A DNA stretch of 64,000 bases from Promicromonospora sp. MEB111 (GTDB lineage Bacteria; Actinomycetota; Actinomycetes; Actinomycetales; Cellulomonadaceae), in contig NZ_JARVSD010000012.1 in the NCBI RefSeq assembly GCF_030209445.1, positions 124,001 through 188,000 of the forward strand. The letters run 5' to 3'. Positions 45,885 to 60,583 of the stretch are shown piece by piece. Made by a program: the position numbers and the translations under genes. Each line of letters starts with the position of its first letter. The first letter of the stretch is position 1. The notes under the pieces were generated by a model. That model was given only the letters and a program-made list of their open reading frames with translations, was not told where the DNA came from and ran no database searches.

Positions 45885-46448
45885 GTGGCTACCTCCAACG
45901 ACATCAAGAACGGCACCGTGCTCCGCATCGACGGCAACCTCTGGTCCGTCATCGAGTTCCAGCATGTCAAGCCGGGCAAGGGTGGAGCGTTCGTCCGCAC
46001 GAAGATGAAGAACGTGCTGTCCGGCAAGGTCGTCGACAAGACGTTCAACGCGGGCATCAAGGTCGAGACGGCCAACGTGGACCGTCGCGACTTCCAGTAC
46101 CTGTACATGGACGGCGAGGACTTCGTCTTCATGGACAACGACACGTACGACCAGATCAACGTGTCGGCCGCGACCGTCGGCGACGCGAAGGACTACATGC
46201 TCGAGGGCATGAGCGTCATGCTCGCCTCGAACGACGGCACCCCGCTGTACATCGAGCTGCCGGCGTCCGTCGTGCTGGAGATCACCTACACGGAGCCGGG
46301 CCTGCAGGGCGACCGCTCCACCGGTGGTACCAAGCCGGCGACGCTCGAGACGGGCGCCGAGATCCAGGTCCCGCTGTTCCTCGAGCAGGGCGTCAAGGTC
46401 AAGGTCGACACCCGCACGGGCGACTACCTCGGTCGCGTCACCGAGTGA
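45885..46448 (+). CDS. efp: Translation elongation factor P
   Basis: 187 residues, three-domain EF-P. The domain I loop [26 protein letters not shown] carries the tip Lys32; [25 protein letters not shown] and [30 protein letters not shown] are the domain II/III signatures. It rescues ribosomes stalled at polyproline. No epmA/earP-type modification gene is in the window. GTG start with AGGAAGA upstream; TAGACT (45780-45785) is a likely -10 box, giving a ~95-nt leader. Confidence 0.97.
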   Translation: MATSNDIKNGTVLRIDGNLWSVIEFQHVKPGKGGAFVRTKMKNVLSGKVVDKTFNAGIKVETANVDRRDFQYLYMDGEDFVFMDNDTYDQINVSAATVGDAKDYMLEGMSVMLASNDGTPLYIELPASVVLEITYTEPGLQGDRSTGGTKPATLETGAEIQVPLFLEQGVKVKVDTRTGDYLGRVTE

Positions 46449-46455
46449 CCCACCG

Positions 46456-46523
46456 GCGGCCGGCCCGTACCGGGTCGGCCGCAGTTCGTGTCGCGCGGCT
46501 CGTGGCCGAGCCGCGCGACACGA
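46456..46523 (+). terminator. Two tandem hairpins after efp
   Basis: GCGGCCGGCCCG (46456-46467) pairs with 46471-46482 (one G-U, 3-nt loop). CGTGTCGCGCGGCTCG (46487-46502) is perfectly complementary to 46507-46522, extended by T46486-A46523, with loop TGGC. The second has the 16-18 bp/4-nt geometry seen elsewhere. Confidence 0.75.
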
Positions 46524-46596
46524 GTTCCCCAGCTGGGTTCCTGGCTGAGCAACCCAACCGAGCTATCCGCCGAGTTTTCCGCAACAGAGAGAGACC

Positions 46597-47013
46597 ATGG
46601 GCGCACGCACCAAGGCGCGCAAGCGCGCCGCCGACATCCTCTTCGAGGCGGAGCAGCGCGGCATCGACCCGCTGACGCTCCTCGCCGACCGCGTGGCCGT
46701 GCCGCACACCGAGGCGGCAGTTCCGCAGTACGCCGTCGACATCGTGGAGGGCGTGGTCGCCCACCGCGACCGCATCGACGAGGTGCTGGAGACCTACTCG
46801 CAGGGCTGGACGCTCGACCGCATGCCCGCCGTCGACCGCGCGCTGCTGCGGATCGGCTCGTGGGAGGTCCTCTTCAACGACGACGTGCCCGACGCCGTCG
46901 CGCTGGACGAGGCGGTCGACCTCGCCGGCGACCTGTCCACTGACGACTCCCCGGCCTTCGTGAACGGCCTGCTCGGCCGGGTCAAGGACCTGAAGCCGAC
47001 CCTGCTGGCCTGA
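46597..47013 (+). CDS. nusB: Transcription antitermination factor NusB
   Basis: 138 residues, all-helical. MGARTKARKRAADILFEAEQRGIDP and the second-half VDRALLRIGSWEVLFNDDVPDAVALDEAVDLAGDLSTDDSPAFVNGLLGRV are typical. It joins NusE in the boxA-binding complex required for rRNA operon transcription. ATG with a GAGAGA purine run. In this phylum it follows efp, as here. Confidence 0.96.
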   Translation: MGARTKARKRAADILFEAEQRGIDPLTLLADRVAVPHTEAAVPQYAVDIVEGVVAHRDRIDEVLETYSQGWTLDRMPAVDRALLRIGSWEVLFNDDVPDAVALDEAVDLAGDLSTDDSPAFVNGLLGRVKDLKPTLLA

Positions 47014-47037
47014 GCCGGCACGCAAGCCGGCACGCAC
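47014..47037 (+). repeat. Two 12-bp tandem units after the nusB stop
   Basis: GCCGGCACGCAA (47014-47025) and GCCGGCACGCAC (47026-47037) start at the first base after TGA. Confidence 0.65.
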
Positions 47038-47038
47038 T

Positions 47039-48301
47039 GTGAGCACCGGTCCCGGCGCTGGACGGTTCGACGAGCGACGTCTGCTCGTCGCCCTGTTCGG
47101 CGCCGGGACCGCTGCGTTCGCCCAGCTCTACGCACCGCAGTCCGTCCTGCCCGACGCCGCCCGCGAGCTCGCGACGTCGGCGTCCGCGACCTCGCTCCTC
47201 GTCTCCGCCGCCACCCTCGGCCTGGCCGTGGGGGTGCTGCCCTGGGCGTGGGTGGCCGACCGCGTCGGGCGGGTACGGGCGATGACCGTCGCGATGCTCG
47301 GCGCCACCGCCGTCGGCCTCGCGGTCCCGTTCGCGCCGTCCTTCGAGCTGCTCGTGGCCGGGCGCGCCGTCCAGGGGCTGTTCGTCGCGGGCGTGCCCGC
47401 CGTCGCGATGGCCTACCTGACGGAGATGCTGATCGAGTCGGGCGCCGCGGCCGCGGTCCCGCGCGCCGCCGGGACGTACGTGGCGGGCACATCGATGGGC
47501 GGGCTGCTGGGGCGGCTCGTGTCCGGCGGCGTCGCCGAGCTGTTCGGCTGGCGCGCGGGCGTGGGCGCCGTCGCCGTGGCGTGCCTGGTCGCCACGGGCG
47601 CGTTCATCTGGCTCGCCCCCCGCGACCGAGGGCCGCGCGCCGCGTCCGTGGCCGAGCCCGCGGGTTTGCCCGACGGCGGTGACGCGGCCCCCGACCCCGC
47701 GCCCGCCGCCGCCCCCGACCGCAGGGCTCCCCGCGGCCGGCTCGGGCGGTTCCGCGCGCTGCTGAACCCGCGCCTGCTCGTGCTCGACGCGCAGGGGCTG
47801 CTGCTCATGGGCGGGTTCGTCGCCGTCTACAACTACCTGGGCTTCCGCCTCGCGGCCGCGCCCTTCGACCTCTCGCCCGGCGTGGTGAGCCTCGTGTTCC
47901 TCGCCTACCTGGCCGGGACCTGGTCGTCGGCGCGGACGGGACGGCTCGTGCTCCGGCACGGCCGGCGCCGGGTGCTGATCGTGTCGGCCGGCGTGATGGC
48001 GCTCGGGGTGACGGCCACGCTGTCGGGCTGGCTGCCGCTGGTGCTGGCCGGGCTCATCGTGCTGACCGCCGGCTTCTTCGGCGCGCACGCCGTGGCGAGC
48101 GGGTGGACGCCGGTCGCGGCGCCCCAGGCCCGGACCCAGGCCGCCGCCGTGTACAACCTGGCCTACTACGCGGGATCCAGCCTGTTCGGCTGGCTCGGCG
48201 GGATCGGGTTCGCGCTGGCGGGCTGGCCCGGGACGGTCGGGATGGTGCTCGCGCTGGTCGCGGTCGCGGCAGGACTGGCGGCGGCGGTGCTGCGGGACTA
48301 G
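47039..48301 (+). CDS. MFS transporter (YnfM-like)
   Basis: 420 residues, about twelve membrane segments. FAQLYAPQSVLPDAARELATSASATSLLVSAATLGLAVGVLPWAWVADRVGRVRAM contains the N-terminal A-motif; GTYVAGTSMGGLLGRLVSGGVAELFGWR and YNLAYYAGSSLFGWLGGIGF resemble the YnfM/arabinose-exporter group. The substrate is unknown. GTG at 47039 lies just after the post-nusB repeats. It sits between nusB and the ArsR/SRPBCC pair, an accessory insertion in the nusB-pyrR interval. Confidence 0.88.
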   Translation: MSTGPGAGRFDERRLLVALFGAGTAAFAQLYAPQSVLPDAARELATSASATSLLVSAATLGLAVGVLPWAWVADRVGRVRAMTVAMLGATAVGLAVPFAPSFELLVAGRAVQGLFVAGVPAVAMAYLTEMLIESGAAAAVPRAAGTYVAGTSMGGLLGRLVSGGVAELFGWRAGVGAVAVACLVATGAFIWLAPRDRGPRAASVAEPAGLPDGGDAAPDPAPAAAPDRRAPRGRLGRFRALLNPRLLVLDAQGLLLMGGFVAVYNYLGFRLAAAPFDLSPGVVSLVFLAYLAGTWSSARTGRLVLRHGRRRVLIVSAGVMALGVTATLSGWLPLVLAGLIVLTAGFFGAHAVASGWTPVAAPQARTQAAAVYNLAYYAGSSLFGWLGGIGFALAGWPGTVGMVLALVAVAAGLAAAVLRD

Positions 48302-48349
48302 GCGCGGATCGAGCGAAGTCGGGGGACCGGTGCTGCCCCGGAACACAAT

Positions 48350-48412
48350 GCAACCAAAGGGTTGCGCATTGGCGGGTCTGGGTGCATCGTAGAAGTGCAA
48401 CCAGATGGTTGC
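48350..48412. promoter_or_regulatory. Two identical-core palindromes, probable ArsR-type operators
   Basis: GCAACC-AAAG-GGTTGC (48350-48365) and GCAACC-AGAT-GGTTGC (48397-48412), centres 47 bp apart. The downstream one is 35 bp before the SRPBCC start. A promoter such as TTGCGC-N17-CATCGT (48362-48390) lies between them. Confidence 0.7.
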
Positions 48413-48447
48413 GTTCGCCAGCCGATCGAGCCGCTCCCGGAGGAACC

Positions 48448-48921
48448 ATGACCACCACCCAGCCCCGTGCCAGCATCGACCTCGCCGCACGCTCGGTCAC
48501 ACGCACCGTCCGGGTCGCCGCCGGACCCGACGCGGTCTGGCGCGCCCTCTCCGAGCCCGAGCACGTCGCCGGCTGGTTCGGCGACGGCTGCGAGACCGAC
48601 GACGGCGGCCCGCTCGCCGTCGGCACCCGGGGCCGGCTGCACTTCGAGGGCTACGGCTGGTTCGCCTTCGAGGTCACCCGGGCGGAGGCCGGCCGCCTGC
48701 TCGCCTACCGCTGGGGCCAGTCGGCCGACGAGCCCGAGCGCATGACCGAGGCCACGTTCACCCTGGAGCCCGACGGTGCCGGCACCTACCTCACGGTGCA
48801 CGAGACCGGCTTCACCGGCGACACCGACGACGCGGTGCGCGCCGCGCTGGACGGCAACCGCGAGGGCTGGGACGGCGAGCTGGACGAGCTCGTCGAGTAC
48901 GTCGAGTCCCGCACGTGGTGA
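48448..48921 (+). CDS. SRPBCC (AHSA1-like) domain protein
   Basis: 157 residues. TRTVRVAAGPDAVWRALSEPEHVAGWFGDGCETD begins the START/AHSA1-type fold; FEVTRAEAGRLLAYRWG, TEATFTLEPDGAGTYLTVHETGF and a C-terminal NREGWDGELDELVEYVES helix complete it. Such proteins bind hydrophobic ligands. A strong CCGGAGGAACC site precedes the ATG. It overlaps the ArsR gene by GTGA; SRPBCC-ArsR pairs are a common two-gene unit. Confidence 0.9.
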   Translation: MTTTQPRASIDLAARSVTRTVRVAAGPDAVWRALSEPEHVAGWFGDGCETDDGGPLAVGTRGRLHFEGYGWFAFEVTRAEAGRLLAYRWGQSADEPERMTEATFTLEPDGAGTYLTVHETGFTGDTDDAVRAALDGNREGWDGELDELVEYVESRTW

Positions 48922-49331
48922 CGTCGGCAGCCTCGCCGGTCGCCGCGTTCGCGGCGCTCGGCGACGAGACCCGCTGGGCCGTGCTCCAGGCGCTGTCGGG
49001 CGGCGAGCACTCAGGTGAGCACCCGGAGCAGCACCTGGAGCAGCACCTGGAGCAGCGTGCCGCCGAAGGCGCCTTCGACCCCGCGTCGGGCCTGACCGCC
49101 TCCGCCCTCGCCGCACGACTGCCGGTGACGCGGCAGGCGATCGCCAAGCACCTCGCGGTGCTGGAGGCCGCGGGGCTGGTGGAGTCCTGGGTCGTCGGTC
49201 GTGAGCGCCGGTATCGCGCGCTCGGCGCGGAGCTGACGGCGCTGGGGCGTCGGCTCGAGCGCATCGGGGACGCGTGGGAGGCACGGCTGGGTCGCATCGC
49301 CGGGATCGCGGAACGCCTGGAGCGCGGCTGA
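48918..49331 (+). CDS. ArsR-family winged-helix regulator
   Basis: 137 residues. FAALGDETRWAVLQALSGGE and LTASALAARLPVTRQAIAKHLAVLEAAGLVESWVVGRERRYRA are the winged-helix core; no metal-binding CxC is visible, so it senses something other than arsenite-type metals. A HPEQHLEQHLEQ stretch from a 12-bp tandem repeat widens the loop after helix 2. It overlaps the SRPBCC stop and presumably binds the two GCAACC-N4-GGTTGC sites upstream. Its own stop lies in an 18-bp repeat. Confidence 0.9.
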   Translation: MTSAASPVAAFAALGDETRWAVLQALSGGEHSGEHPEQHLEQHLEQRAAEGAFDPASGLTASALAARLPVTRQAIAKHLAVLEAAGLVESWVVGRERRYRALGAELTALGRRLERIGDAWEARLGRIAGIAERLERG

Positions 49332-49377
49332 CGCCTCGCACGCGGCTGACGCATGGCGCGCGGCTGACGACGGGCAC
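49324..49377 (+). repeat. Three 18-bp tandem units including the arsR-type stop codon
   Basis: Units at 49324-49341, 49342-49359 and 49360-49377 all begin GCGGCTGACG. The first contains the last codons and TGA stop (49329-49331), so the gene end itself was duplicated. Confidence 0.8.
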
Positions 49378-49489
49378 CCGCGCCGCGCCCGCCCGGGATG
49401 TGAGCAACGCCCCTCCCGGCGGGCGCGGACGTCGGCATCCGGCACAGGTACGGCGCGTTATGGTGGTGGCTGTCAGACTCCCTTTAATC

Positions 49490-51223
<1,734 letters not shown>

Positions 51224-51227
<4 letters not shown>

Positions 51228-52594
51228 GCACCGCGAGACCGCAGACCTTTGTCCTGCGAGGGGTCCGTCCCTACGGCACGGACCCGGTCGACGTCGTGCT
51301 GGCGGACGGCGTGATCGCCGCCCTCGGGGCGCCCGGCACGGTCGAGGTGCCGGACGGCGCGCACGAGATCACCTCGACGGGTACGGACGAGGACGGCCTG
51401 GTCCTTCTTCCTGGCCTCGTCGACCTGCACACCCACCTGCGCGAGCCGGGCCGGGAGGACGCCGAGACGGTGTTCTCCGGCACCCGCGCCGCCGCCGCGG
51501 GCGGGTTCACGGCCGTGCACGCCATGGCCAACACGACACCGACGCAGGACACCGCGGGCGTCGTCGAGCAGGTGCACCGGCTGGGCGAGCAGGCCGGCTG
51601 GGTGGACGTGCACCCCGTGGGCGCCGTCACCGTGGGCCTGGGCGGCGAGAGGCTCGCCGAGCTGGGCGCCATGGCCGACTCCGCCGCCCGCGTGCGCGTC
51701 TTCTCCGACGACGGCAAGTGCGTGCACGACCCGGTCCTGATGCGCCGCGCGCTGGAGTACGTCAAGGCGTTCGACGGCGTCGTGGCCCAGCACGCGCAGG
51801 AGCCGCGCCTGACCGAGGGCGCGCAGATGAACGAGGGCGTCGTCTCCGCGCAGATCGGGCTGACCGGCTGGCCCGCCGTGGCCGAGGAGTCGATCATCGC
51901 CCGCGACGTGTTGCTGGCGGAGCACGTGGGCTCGCGCCTGCACGTCTGCCACCTGTCCACCGCGGGCTCCGTGGAGATCATCCGCTGGGCCAAGGGCCGG
52001 GGCATCGACGTCACCGCCGAGGTGACGCCGCACCACCTCGTGCTCACGGACGAGCTGGCCCGTGACTACGACCCGGTGTTCAAGGTGAACCCGCCGCTGC
52101 GCACGGCCAAGGACGTCGAGGCGGTCCGCGAGGGCCTGGCCGACGGCACGATCGACATCGTCGCCACGGACCACGCGCCGCACCCGGTCGAGGACAAGGA
52201 CTGCGAGTGGTCCTCGGCCGCTTTCGGCATGACCGGCCTGGAGACGGCGCTGTCCGTGGTGCAGCAGACCATGGTCGACACCGGCCGCCTGACCTGGGCC
52301 GACGTCGCCCGCGTGCTCTCGGAGAACCCCGCGCGGATCGGCCGGATCGGCGAGACCCAGGGCCGCCCGATCGCCGTCGGCGAGCCCGCCAACCTGGTCC
52401 TGGTGGACCCCGCCGCGACCCGCGCGATCGACGGCCGCAGCCAGGTCACCGCGAGCGACAACACCCCGTTCCAGGGCATGGAGCTCCCCGGCCGCGTGGT
52501 CGCCACGTTCCTCCGGGGCCGCGCGACGGTCCTGGACGGCGCGCCCGTCGACGGCACTCCTGTCGGCGGCACTCTCGAAGGAGCCACCCGATGA
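51224..52594 (+). CDS. pyrC: Dihydroorotase
   Basis: 456 residues, class I dihydroorotase. The metal-binding [64 protein letters not shown] and catalytic-Asp block [17 protein letters not shown] are visible. It converts carbamoyl-aspartate to dihydroorotate. GTG overlapping pyrB; ATGA overlap with the next gene. The end ([19 protein letters not shown]) is repetitive. Confidence 0.97.
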
Positions 52595-53229
52595 CGGCCC
52601 TGTCCGTCGCCGTGCTGGTCGCACTGGCGATCTTCCTCGTGCTGTACGTGACGCTCATCGGCCGGCGCCGGCTCGCGCAGCGCACCACCACGGTCGTGCC
52701 GGTGCCGCCGTCGCCGCCCGCGGATTCCCCGGGCGCCGTGCGCTTCGGACCCGTGGAGGCGATCTACGTCTCCACGACCCTGCACGGCGACTGGCTCGCC
52801 CGGGTGGGCGCACACGGGCTGGGCGACCGCTCGCACGCGGTCGTCACGGTGCACCGGACGGGCGTTCTCATCGAGCGCGACGGCACCGACGACCTGTGGC
52901 TCCCCGTGAGCACCATCCGCAGCGCGGGCCTGGCCCCGGGCATGGCGGGCAAGTACGTCGGCGCAGACGGCCTCGTCGTCCTCACCTGGGCCGTCCCGGA
53001 GGCCGACGGCGTCCCGGCGGCCCTGGTCGACACGGGGCTGCGCCCGCGTCGCGCGCAGGACCGCGGCGGCCTGGTGGACGCCGTCCGCCACCTGCTCGCC
53101 GACCGGCAGCAGCCGGGTCAGCAGGACCAGCAGCAGACCGGCCACCAGGCTCAGCACCCGCAGGCCCAGCAGCATCCCGAACAGCAGTACCCGCACCAGC
53201 AGTACCCGCACCAGCAGGAGGCCCGGTGA
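52591..53229 (+). CDS. PH-like-domain membrane protein in the pyr operon
   Basis: 212 residues. One N-terminal membrane helix ([21 protein letters not shown]) precedes a beta-rich PH-like region ([67 protein letters not shown]). The tail is Gln/His/Pro-rich with a repeated QYPHQQ unit from a DNA duplication. A gene of this type sits between pyrC and carA across Actinomycetota, yet no role in pyrimidine synthesis is known. ATGA overlap with pyrC and GTGA overlap with carA show tight coupling. Confidence 0.8.
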   Translation: MTALSVAVLVALAIFLVLYVTLIGRRRLAQRTTTVVPVPPSPPADSPGAVRFGPVEAIYVSTTLHGDWLARVGAHGLGDRSHAVVTVHRTGVLIERDGTDDLWLPVSTIRSAGLAPGMAGKYVGADGLVVLTWAVPEADGVPAALVDTGLRPRRAQDRGGLVDAVRHLLADRQQPGQQDQQQTGHQAQHPQAQQHPEQQYPHQQYPHQQEAR

Positions 53230-54553
53230 CCATCCCGACGACGTCCGCAGAGATGTCCGCAGAGGCGGCAGCACAGCCGTCCGTAACTACCGCAGCGCTG
53301 GTCCTCGAGGACGGCACCACCTACCGCGGCCGCGCCTACGGCGCCACCGGCACGACGTTCGGCGAGATCGTCTTCTCCACCGGCATGACCGGTTACCAGG
53401 AGACGCTGACCGACCCGTCCTACCACCGCCAGATCGTCGTCATGACGGCGCCGCACGTCGGCAACACCGGCGTCAACGACGAGGACCCCGAGTCGGGCCG
53501 GATCTGGGTCTCCGGCTACGTGGTGCGCGACCCCGCGCGCCGGGTCTCGAACTGGCGCGCGCAGCGCTCGCTCGGTGAGGAGCTCGCCGCGCAGGGCGTC
53601 GTCGGCATCTCCGACATCGACACCCGCGCCCTGACGCGCCGCCTGCGCGAGGAGGGCGTGATGCGCGCCGGGATCTTCTCCGGCGACGACCTGGTGCGCG
53701 GCGGCTACCCGCGCCCCGTCGAGGAGCTCGTGGCCGAGGTGCAGGCCTCGCCGCAGATGGCGGGCGCGAACCTCGCCCCGGAGGTCTCCACGAAGGAGGC
53801 CTACACGGTGGAGCCGGCCGGCGAGCACGCCGGGCGCACCCCGGTCGCGACCGTCGTCGCCGTGGACCTCGGCATCAAGTCCATGACGCCGGCGCGGCTG
53901 GCCGAGCGCGGCGTGCGGGTCGTCGTCGTGCCCCAGTCCTCGACGATCGACGACGTCCTGGGCGCCTTCGCGGACCTGCCCGACGACGCGCCCCGCGGCG
54001 TGTTCTTCTCCAACGGCCCGGGCGACCCCGGCGCCGCCGGCCACGAGGTCGAGCTGCTGCGCGCCGTCCTGGACCGGCGCATCCCGTTCTTCGGCATCTG
54101 CTTCGGCAACCAGCTCCTCGGCCGGGCGCTCGGCTACGGCACGTACAAGCTCGGCTACGGGCACCGGGGCATCAACCAGCCCGTGCTCGACCGGACGACC
54201 GGCAAGGTCGAGGTCACCGCGCACAACCACGGCTTCGCGGTCGACGCGCCCGTGGTGGACGGCGCCGGCGCCCCCGCCGTCTCGCAGGCGCCGCACGACG
54301 GCGGCCGCTACGGCCGCGTCGTGGTCTCCCACGTGGGCCTCAACGACCAGGTCGTGGAGGGGCTGACCTGCCTCGACCTGCCCGCCTTCTCGGTGCAGTA
54401 CCACCCCGAGGCAGCCGCCGGCCCGCACGACGCCGCGTACCTGTTCGACCGGTTCGTCGGCCTGCTGACGAACCCGGCGGCGTGGCCGCCGGCCCTCAAG
54501 ACCCAGAACAAGACCCAGAACACGATCCAGAACGACACCGAGGAGAACCACTG

Positions 54554-54554
<1 letters not shown>
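53226..54554 (+). CDS. carA: Carbamoyl-phosphate synthase small subunit
   Basis: 442 residues. The N-terminal domain ([50 protein letters not shown]) is followed by a class I glutaminase domain with nucleophile Cys292 ([16 protein letters not shown]) and His393/Glu395 in [12 protein letters not shown]. It supplies ammonia to CarB. The C-terminal [13 protein letters not shown] tail is a repeated extension. Stop and carB start share one base (TGATG). Confidence 0.97.
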
Positions 54555-57948
<3,394 letters not shown>

Positions 57949-57952
<4 letters not shown>

Positions 57953-58926
57953 GCGGCGGGTCGCCGGAGGGCTCCGCGAACGGCACCGGGTCCGCGAGCG
58001 GCACGGCGTCGTCGAACGACGTGGTGCCGTTCGGGGCGCGCCTGGCCGCCGCCATGGACGAGCACGGGCCGCTCTGCGTGGGCATCGACCCGCACGCGTC
58101 GCTCCTGCACGCCTGGGGCCTGTCCGACGACGTCGACGGCCTGCGGGAGTTCTCCCTGCGCGTCGTCGACGCGCTCGGGGGCAGGGTCGCGGCGTTCAAG
58201 CCGCAGGCGGCGTTCTTCGAGCGGCACGGCTCGCGCGGCCTCGCGGTGCTGGAGGAGGTGATCGCGGCGGCCCGGGCGACGGGGTCGGGCAGCGGGTCCG
58301 GCAGCACGGGCACGCTGACGATCGTCGACGCCAAGCGGGGCGACATCGGCTCGACCATGGGCGCCTACGCCGACGCCTTCCTGGCGGACGGTTCGCCCCT
58401 GGCCGGCGACGCCCTGACGGTCTCGCCGTACCTCGGCTTCGGCTCCCTGGAGCCCGCCGTCGAGCTCGCCACGGCCACGGGCCGGGGCCTGTTCGTGCTG
58501 TGCCTCACCTCCAACAAGGAGGGCTTCGAGGTGCAGCACGCGGTCCGGCGCGTCGAGGGCCAGGGCGGGGCCGGGGGCGAGGGGCGGGGTACCTCGGTCG
58601 CCGCCCTCATGGCGGCGCACGCCGCGGTGCTCAACGCGGGCGCCGAGCCCATGGGCTCGGTGGGCCTCGTGGTGGGCGCCACGATCGGCGACGCGGTGGC
58701 CGCGACGGGGACGGACCTGGTGGCCGTGAACGGCCCGCTGCTGGCCCCTGGCGTCGGCGCGCAGGGCGCGGGGGAGCGCGAGCTCGCCACGACGTTCGGC
58801 GGCGCCCGGCGGAACGTGCTGGCGTCGTCGTCCCGGGGAGTGCTCGCCGCTGGACCCGACCCTCAGGCGCTGGTGAGCGCCGCGCGCACGGCCGCGAAGG
58901 AGGCCACGAAGGCGTTGCGGGGCTGA
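57949..58926 (+). CDS. pyrF: Orotidine 5'-phosphate decarboxylase, type 2
   Basis: 325 residues. The long type 2 form is shown by [42 protein letters not shown] and the catalytic [19 protein letters not shown] (Asp127, Lys129). It ends the pathway to UMP. Low-complexity Gly/Ser inserts ([22 protein letters not shown]) widen surface loops. GTG overlapping the carB stop. A strong hairpin 24 bp later closes the pyr operon. pyrD is not in the window. Confidence 0.96.
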
Positions 58927-58950
58927 TTCTCGCCGTGAACCGCGTCTTGG

Positions 58951-58990
58951 ACAAAGCGCCCACGATCCCTATGGATCGTGGGCGCTTTGT
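58951..58990 (+). terminator. pyr operon terminator, perfect 18-bp stem with 4-nt loop
   Basis: ACAAAGCGCCCACGATCC (58951-58968) is fully complementary to 58973-58990 around CTAT. Same geometry as the rpsD and aroB hairpins. The remaining ~210 bp to mihF hold its promoter region but no clear -10/-35 pair that I would commit to. Confidence 0.85.
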
Positions 58991-59203
58991 CGTGGAATGC
59001 ACTAAATGCCTAAAAGCGCATGTGCATGAGTTTTCACGAAGTGGCGTTCTGCGATTGCCGACCACTGAGGCGATGGCTACTTTCGATGCAGCAGTTCACA
59101 CCAGACCGGTTGCGGGCCAGGTCACGGACTTGGGCATCGGGCCCGAGCGAGGACCGGACGTCCCGAGTCAGAAGACCGGTCGAGAGACGAGTAGGTGACT
59201 TGC

Positions 59204-59515
59204 GTGGCACTACCACCCCTCACACCCGAGCAGCGTGCGGCAGCACTCGAGAAGGCAGCCGAGGCGCGACGCGCGCGGGCAGAGATCAAGAACAAGCTCA
59301 AGTACTCGCAAGGTTCCCTGAGGGAGGTCATCGAGCAGGGCCAGAAGGACGACGTCGTGGGCAAGCTCAAGGTCGTCTCGTTGCTCGAGTCGCTGCCCGG
59401 GGTCGGTAAGGTTAAGGCCAGGGCGATCATGGAAGAGATCGGGATCGCCGAGACCCGCCGCGTCCGAGGCCTCGGACCGCACCAGTCGGCGGCGCTCATC
59501 GAGAGGTTTGGCTGA
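59204..59515 (+). CDS. mihF: Actinobacterial integration host factor (mIHF)
   Basis: 103 residues. [46 protein letters not shown] is the signature opening; [39 protein letters not shown] contains the helix-two-turn-helix DNA-binding motif. It is an essential nucleoid protein in mycobacteria and Streptomyces. GTG at 59204 follows TAGGTGA. It is always next to gmk; here its stop TGA overlaps what looks like a non-canonical gmk start. Confidence 0.95.
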   Translation: MALPPLTPEQRAAALEKAAEARRARAEIKNKLKYSQGSLREVIEQGQKDDVVGKLKVVSLLESLPGVGKVKARAIMEEIGIAETRRVRGLGPHQSAALIERFG

Positions 59516-60111
59516 TCAGTACGACACAACCCGCACGGCTGACCGTGCTCGCAGGACCCACCGCGGTGGGCAAGGGCACGGTCTCCGCCGACGTGCGGGA
59601 CCGTTATCCGCAGGTCTGGCTCTCCGTGTCGGCGACCACCCGGTCGCCGCGCCCGGGCGAGGTGGACGGAGTGCACTACCTGTTCGTGTCGCCGGAGGAG
59701 TTCGACCGCATGGTCGCCTCCGACGAGATGCTCGAGTGGGCAGTGGTGCACGGTCGTAACCGGTACGGGACGCCACGGCGACCGGTCGAGCAGAAGCTCG
59801 CCGCCGGGGTCCCCGTGCTCCTGGAGATCGACCTCCAGGGCGCGCGCCAGGTGCGCGACGCGGTGACGGCCTCGGGCCTGGAGGCCCGGTTCGTCTTCCT
59901 CGCCCCGCCGAGCTTCGACGAGCTCGTCCGGCGGCTTGTCGGTCGCGGCACCGAGGACTCGGAGGAGCGGGAGCGGCGCCTCGCCACGGCGCGCGTCGAG
60001 CTCGCCGCCGAGGAGGAGTTCGACGTCACCATCGTGAACGACGACGTGCACCGCGCCACGGACGCGCTCGTCGCCGTGATGGGTGTGGGTTCCACCACAC
60101 CGGTCGGCTGA
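59515..60111 (+). CDS. gmk: Guanylate kinase, apparent ATC start
   Basis: About 198 residues. The P-loop [62 protein letters not shown] and [11 protein letters not shown] are diagnostic. The first ATG/GTG/TTG codon in frame is GTG 59545, which would give [11 protein letters not shown] and delete the first beta strand. Upstream, in frame, lies [14 protein letters not shown]; its first codon ATC (59515) overlaps the mihF stop as TGATC and has GAGAGG 8 nt upstream, exactly where a start should be. CTG at 59512 is another option. It phosphorylates GMP to GDP. Confidence 0.85.
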   Translation: MSTTQPARLTVLAGPTAVGKGTVSADVRDRYPQVWLSVSATTRSPRPGEVDGVHYLFVSPEEFDRMVASDEMLEWAVVHGRNRYGTPRRPVEQKLAAGVPVLLEIDLQGARQVRDAVTASGLEARFVFLAPPSFDELVRRLVGRGTEDSEERERRLATARVELAAEEEFDVTIVNDDVHRATDALVAVMGVGSTTPVG

Positions 60112-60203
60112 CCCGGCGCGCTGCCTGCCACCTCCGGGTGACAGAGCAGGTAGACTCGTCCCTCGGACTTTCCCCCGTCACCCAAGACTTCTGGAGCTTC
60201 ACC

Positions 60204-60539
60204 ATGGCCGGAACCGTCGCCGCCCCTGAGGGCATCACCGACCCGCCGATCGACGAGCTGCTCGAGCGCATCGACTCGAAGTACGGCCTCGTGCTGTACG
60301 CGTCCATGCGCGCCCGTCAGATCAACGCGTACTACTCGCAGCTCAACGAGGGCCTCCTGGAGAACGTGGGCCCGCTCGTCGAGACCCGCAACCAGGAGAA
60401 GCCGCTCTCCATCGCGATGCGCGAGATCACCCAGGGCCTCCTCACCATCGAGGAGGTCGACCCGGCCGAGGTGCAGGCGCAGGCTGACGCCGCTGCCGCC
60501 GCGAAGGCCGAGCAGTCGCTGCCCGAGTTCCCGGCCTGA
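60204..60539 (+). CDS. rpoZ: RNA polymerase omega subunit
   Basis: 111 residues, the longer actinobacterial omega. [50 protein letters not shown] is the conserved core with the SKYxLV-x3-RARQIN motif; the C-terminal [26 protein letters not shown] is an Ala-rich extension. It assists core polymerase assembly. ATG 60204 has TGGAG upstream, and TAGACT (60151-60156) is a likely -10 box, so it can be transcribed separately from gmk. Confidence 0.95.
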   Translation: MAGTVAAPEGITDPPIDELLERIDSKYGLVLYASMRARQINAYYSQLNEGLLENVGPLVETRNQEKPLSIAMREITQGLLTIEEVDPAEVQAQADAAAAAKAEQSLPEFPA

Positions 60540-60583
60540 CCGGACGTGACCGGCAGCCCGCTGGTCCTGGAGGGCGACCACCG

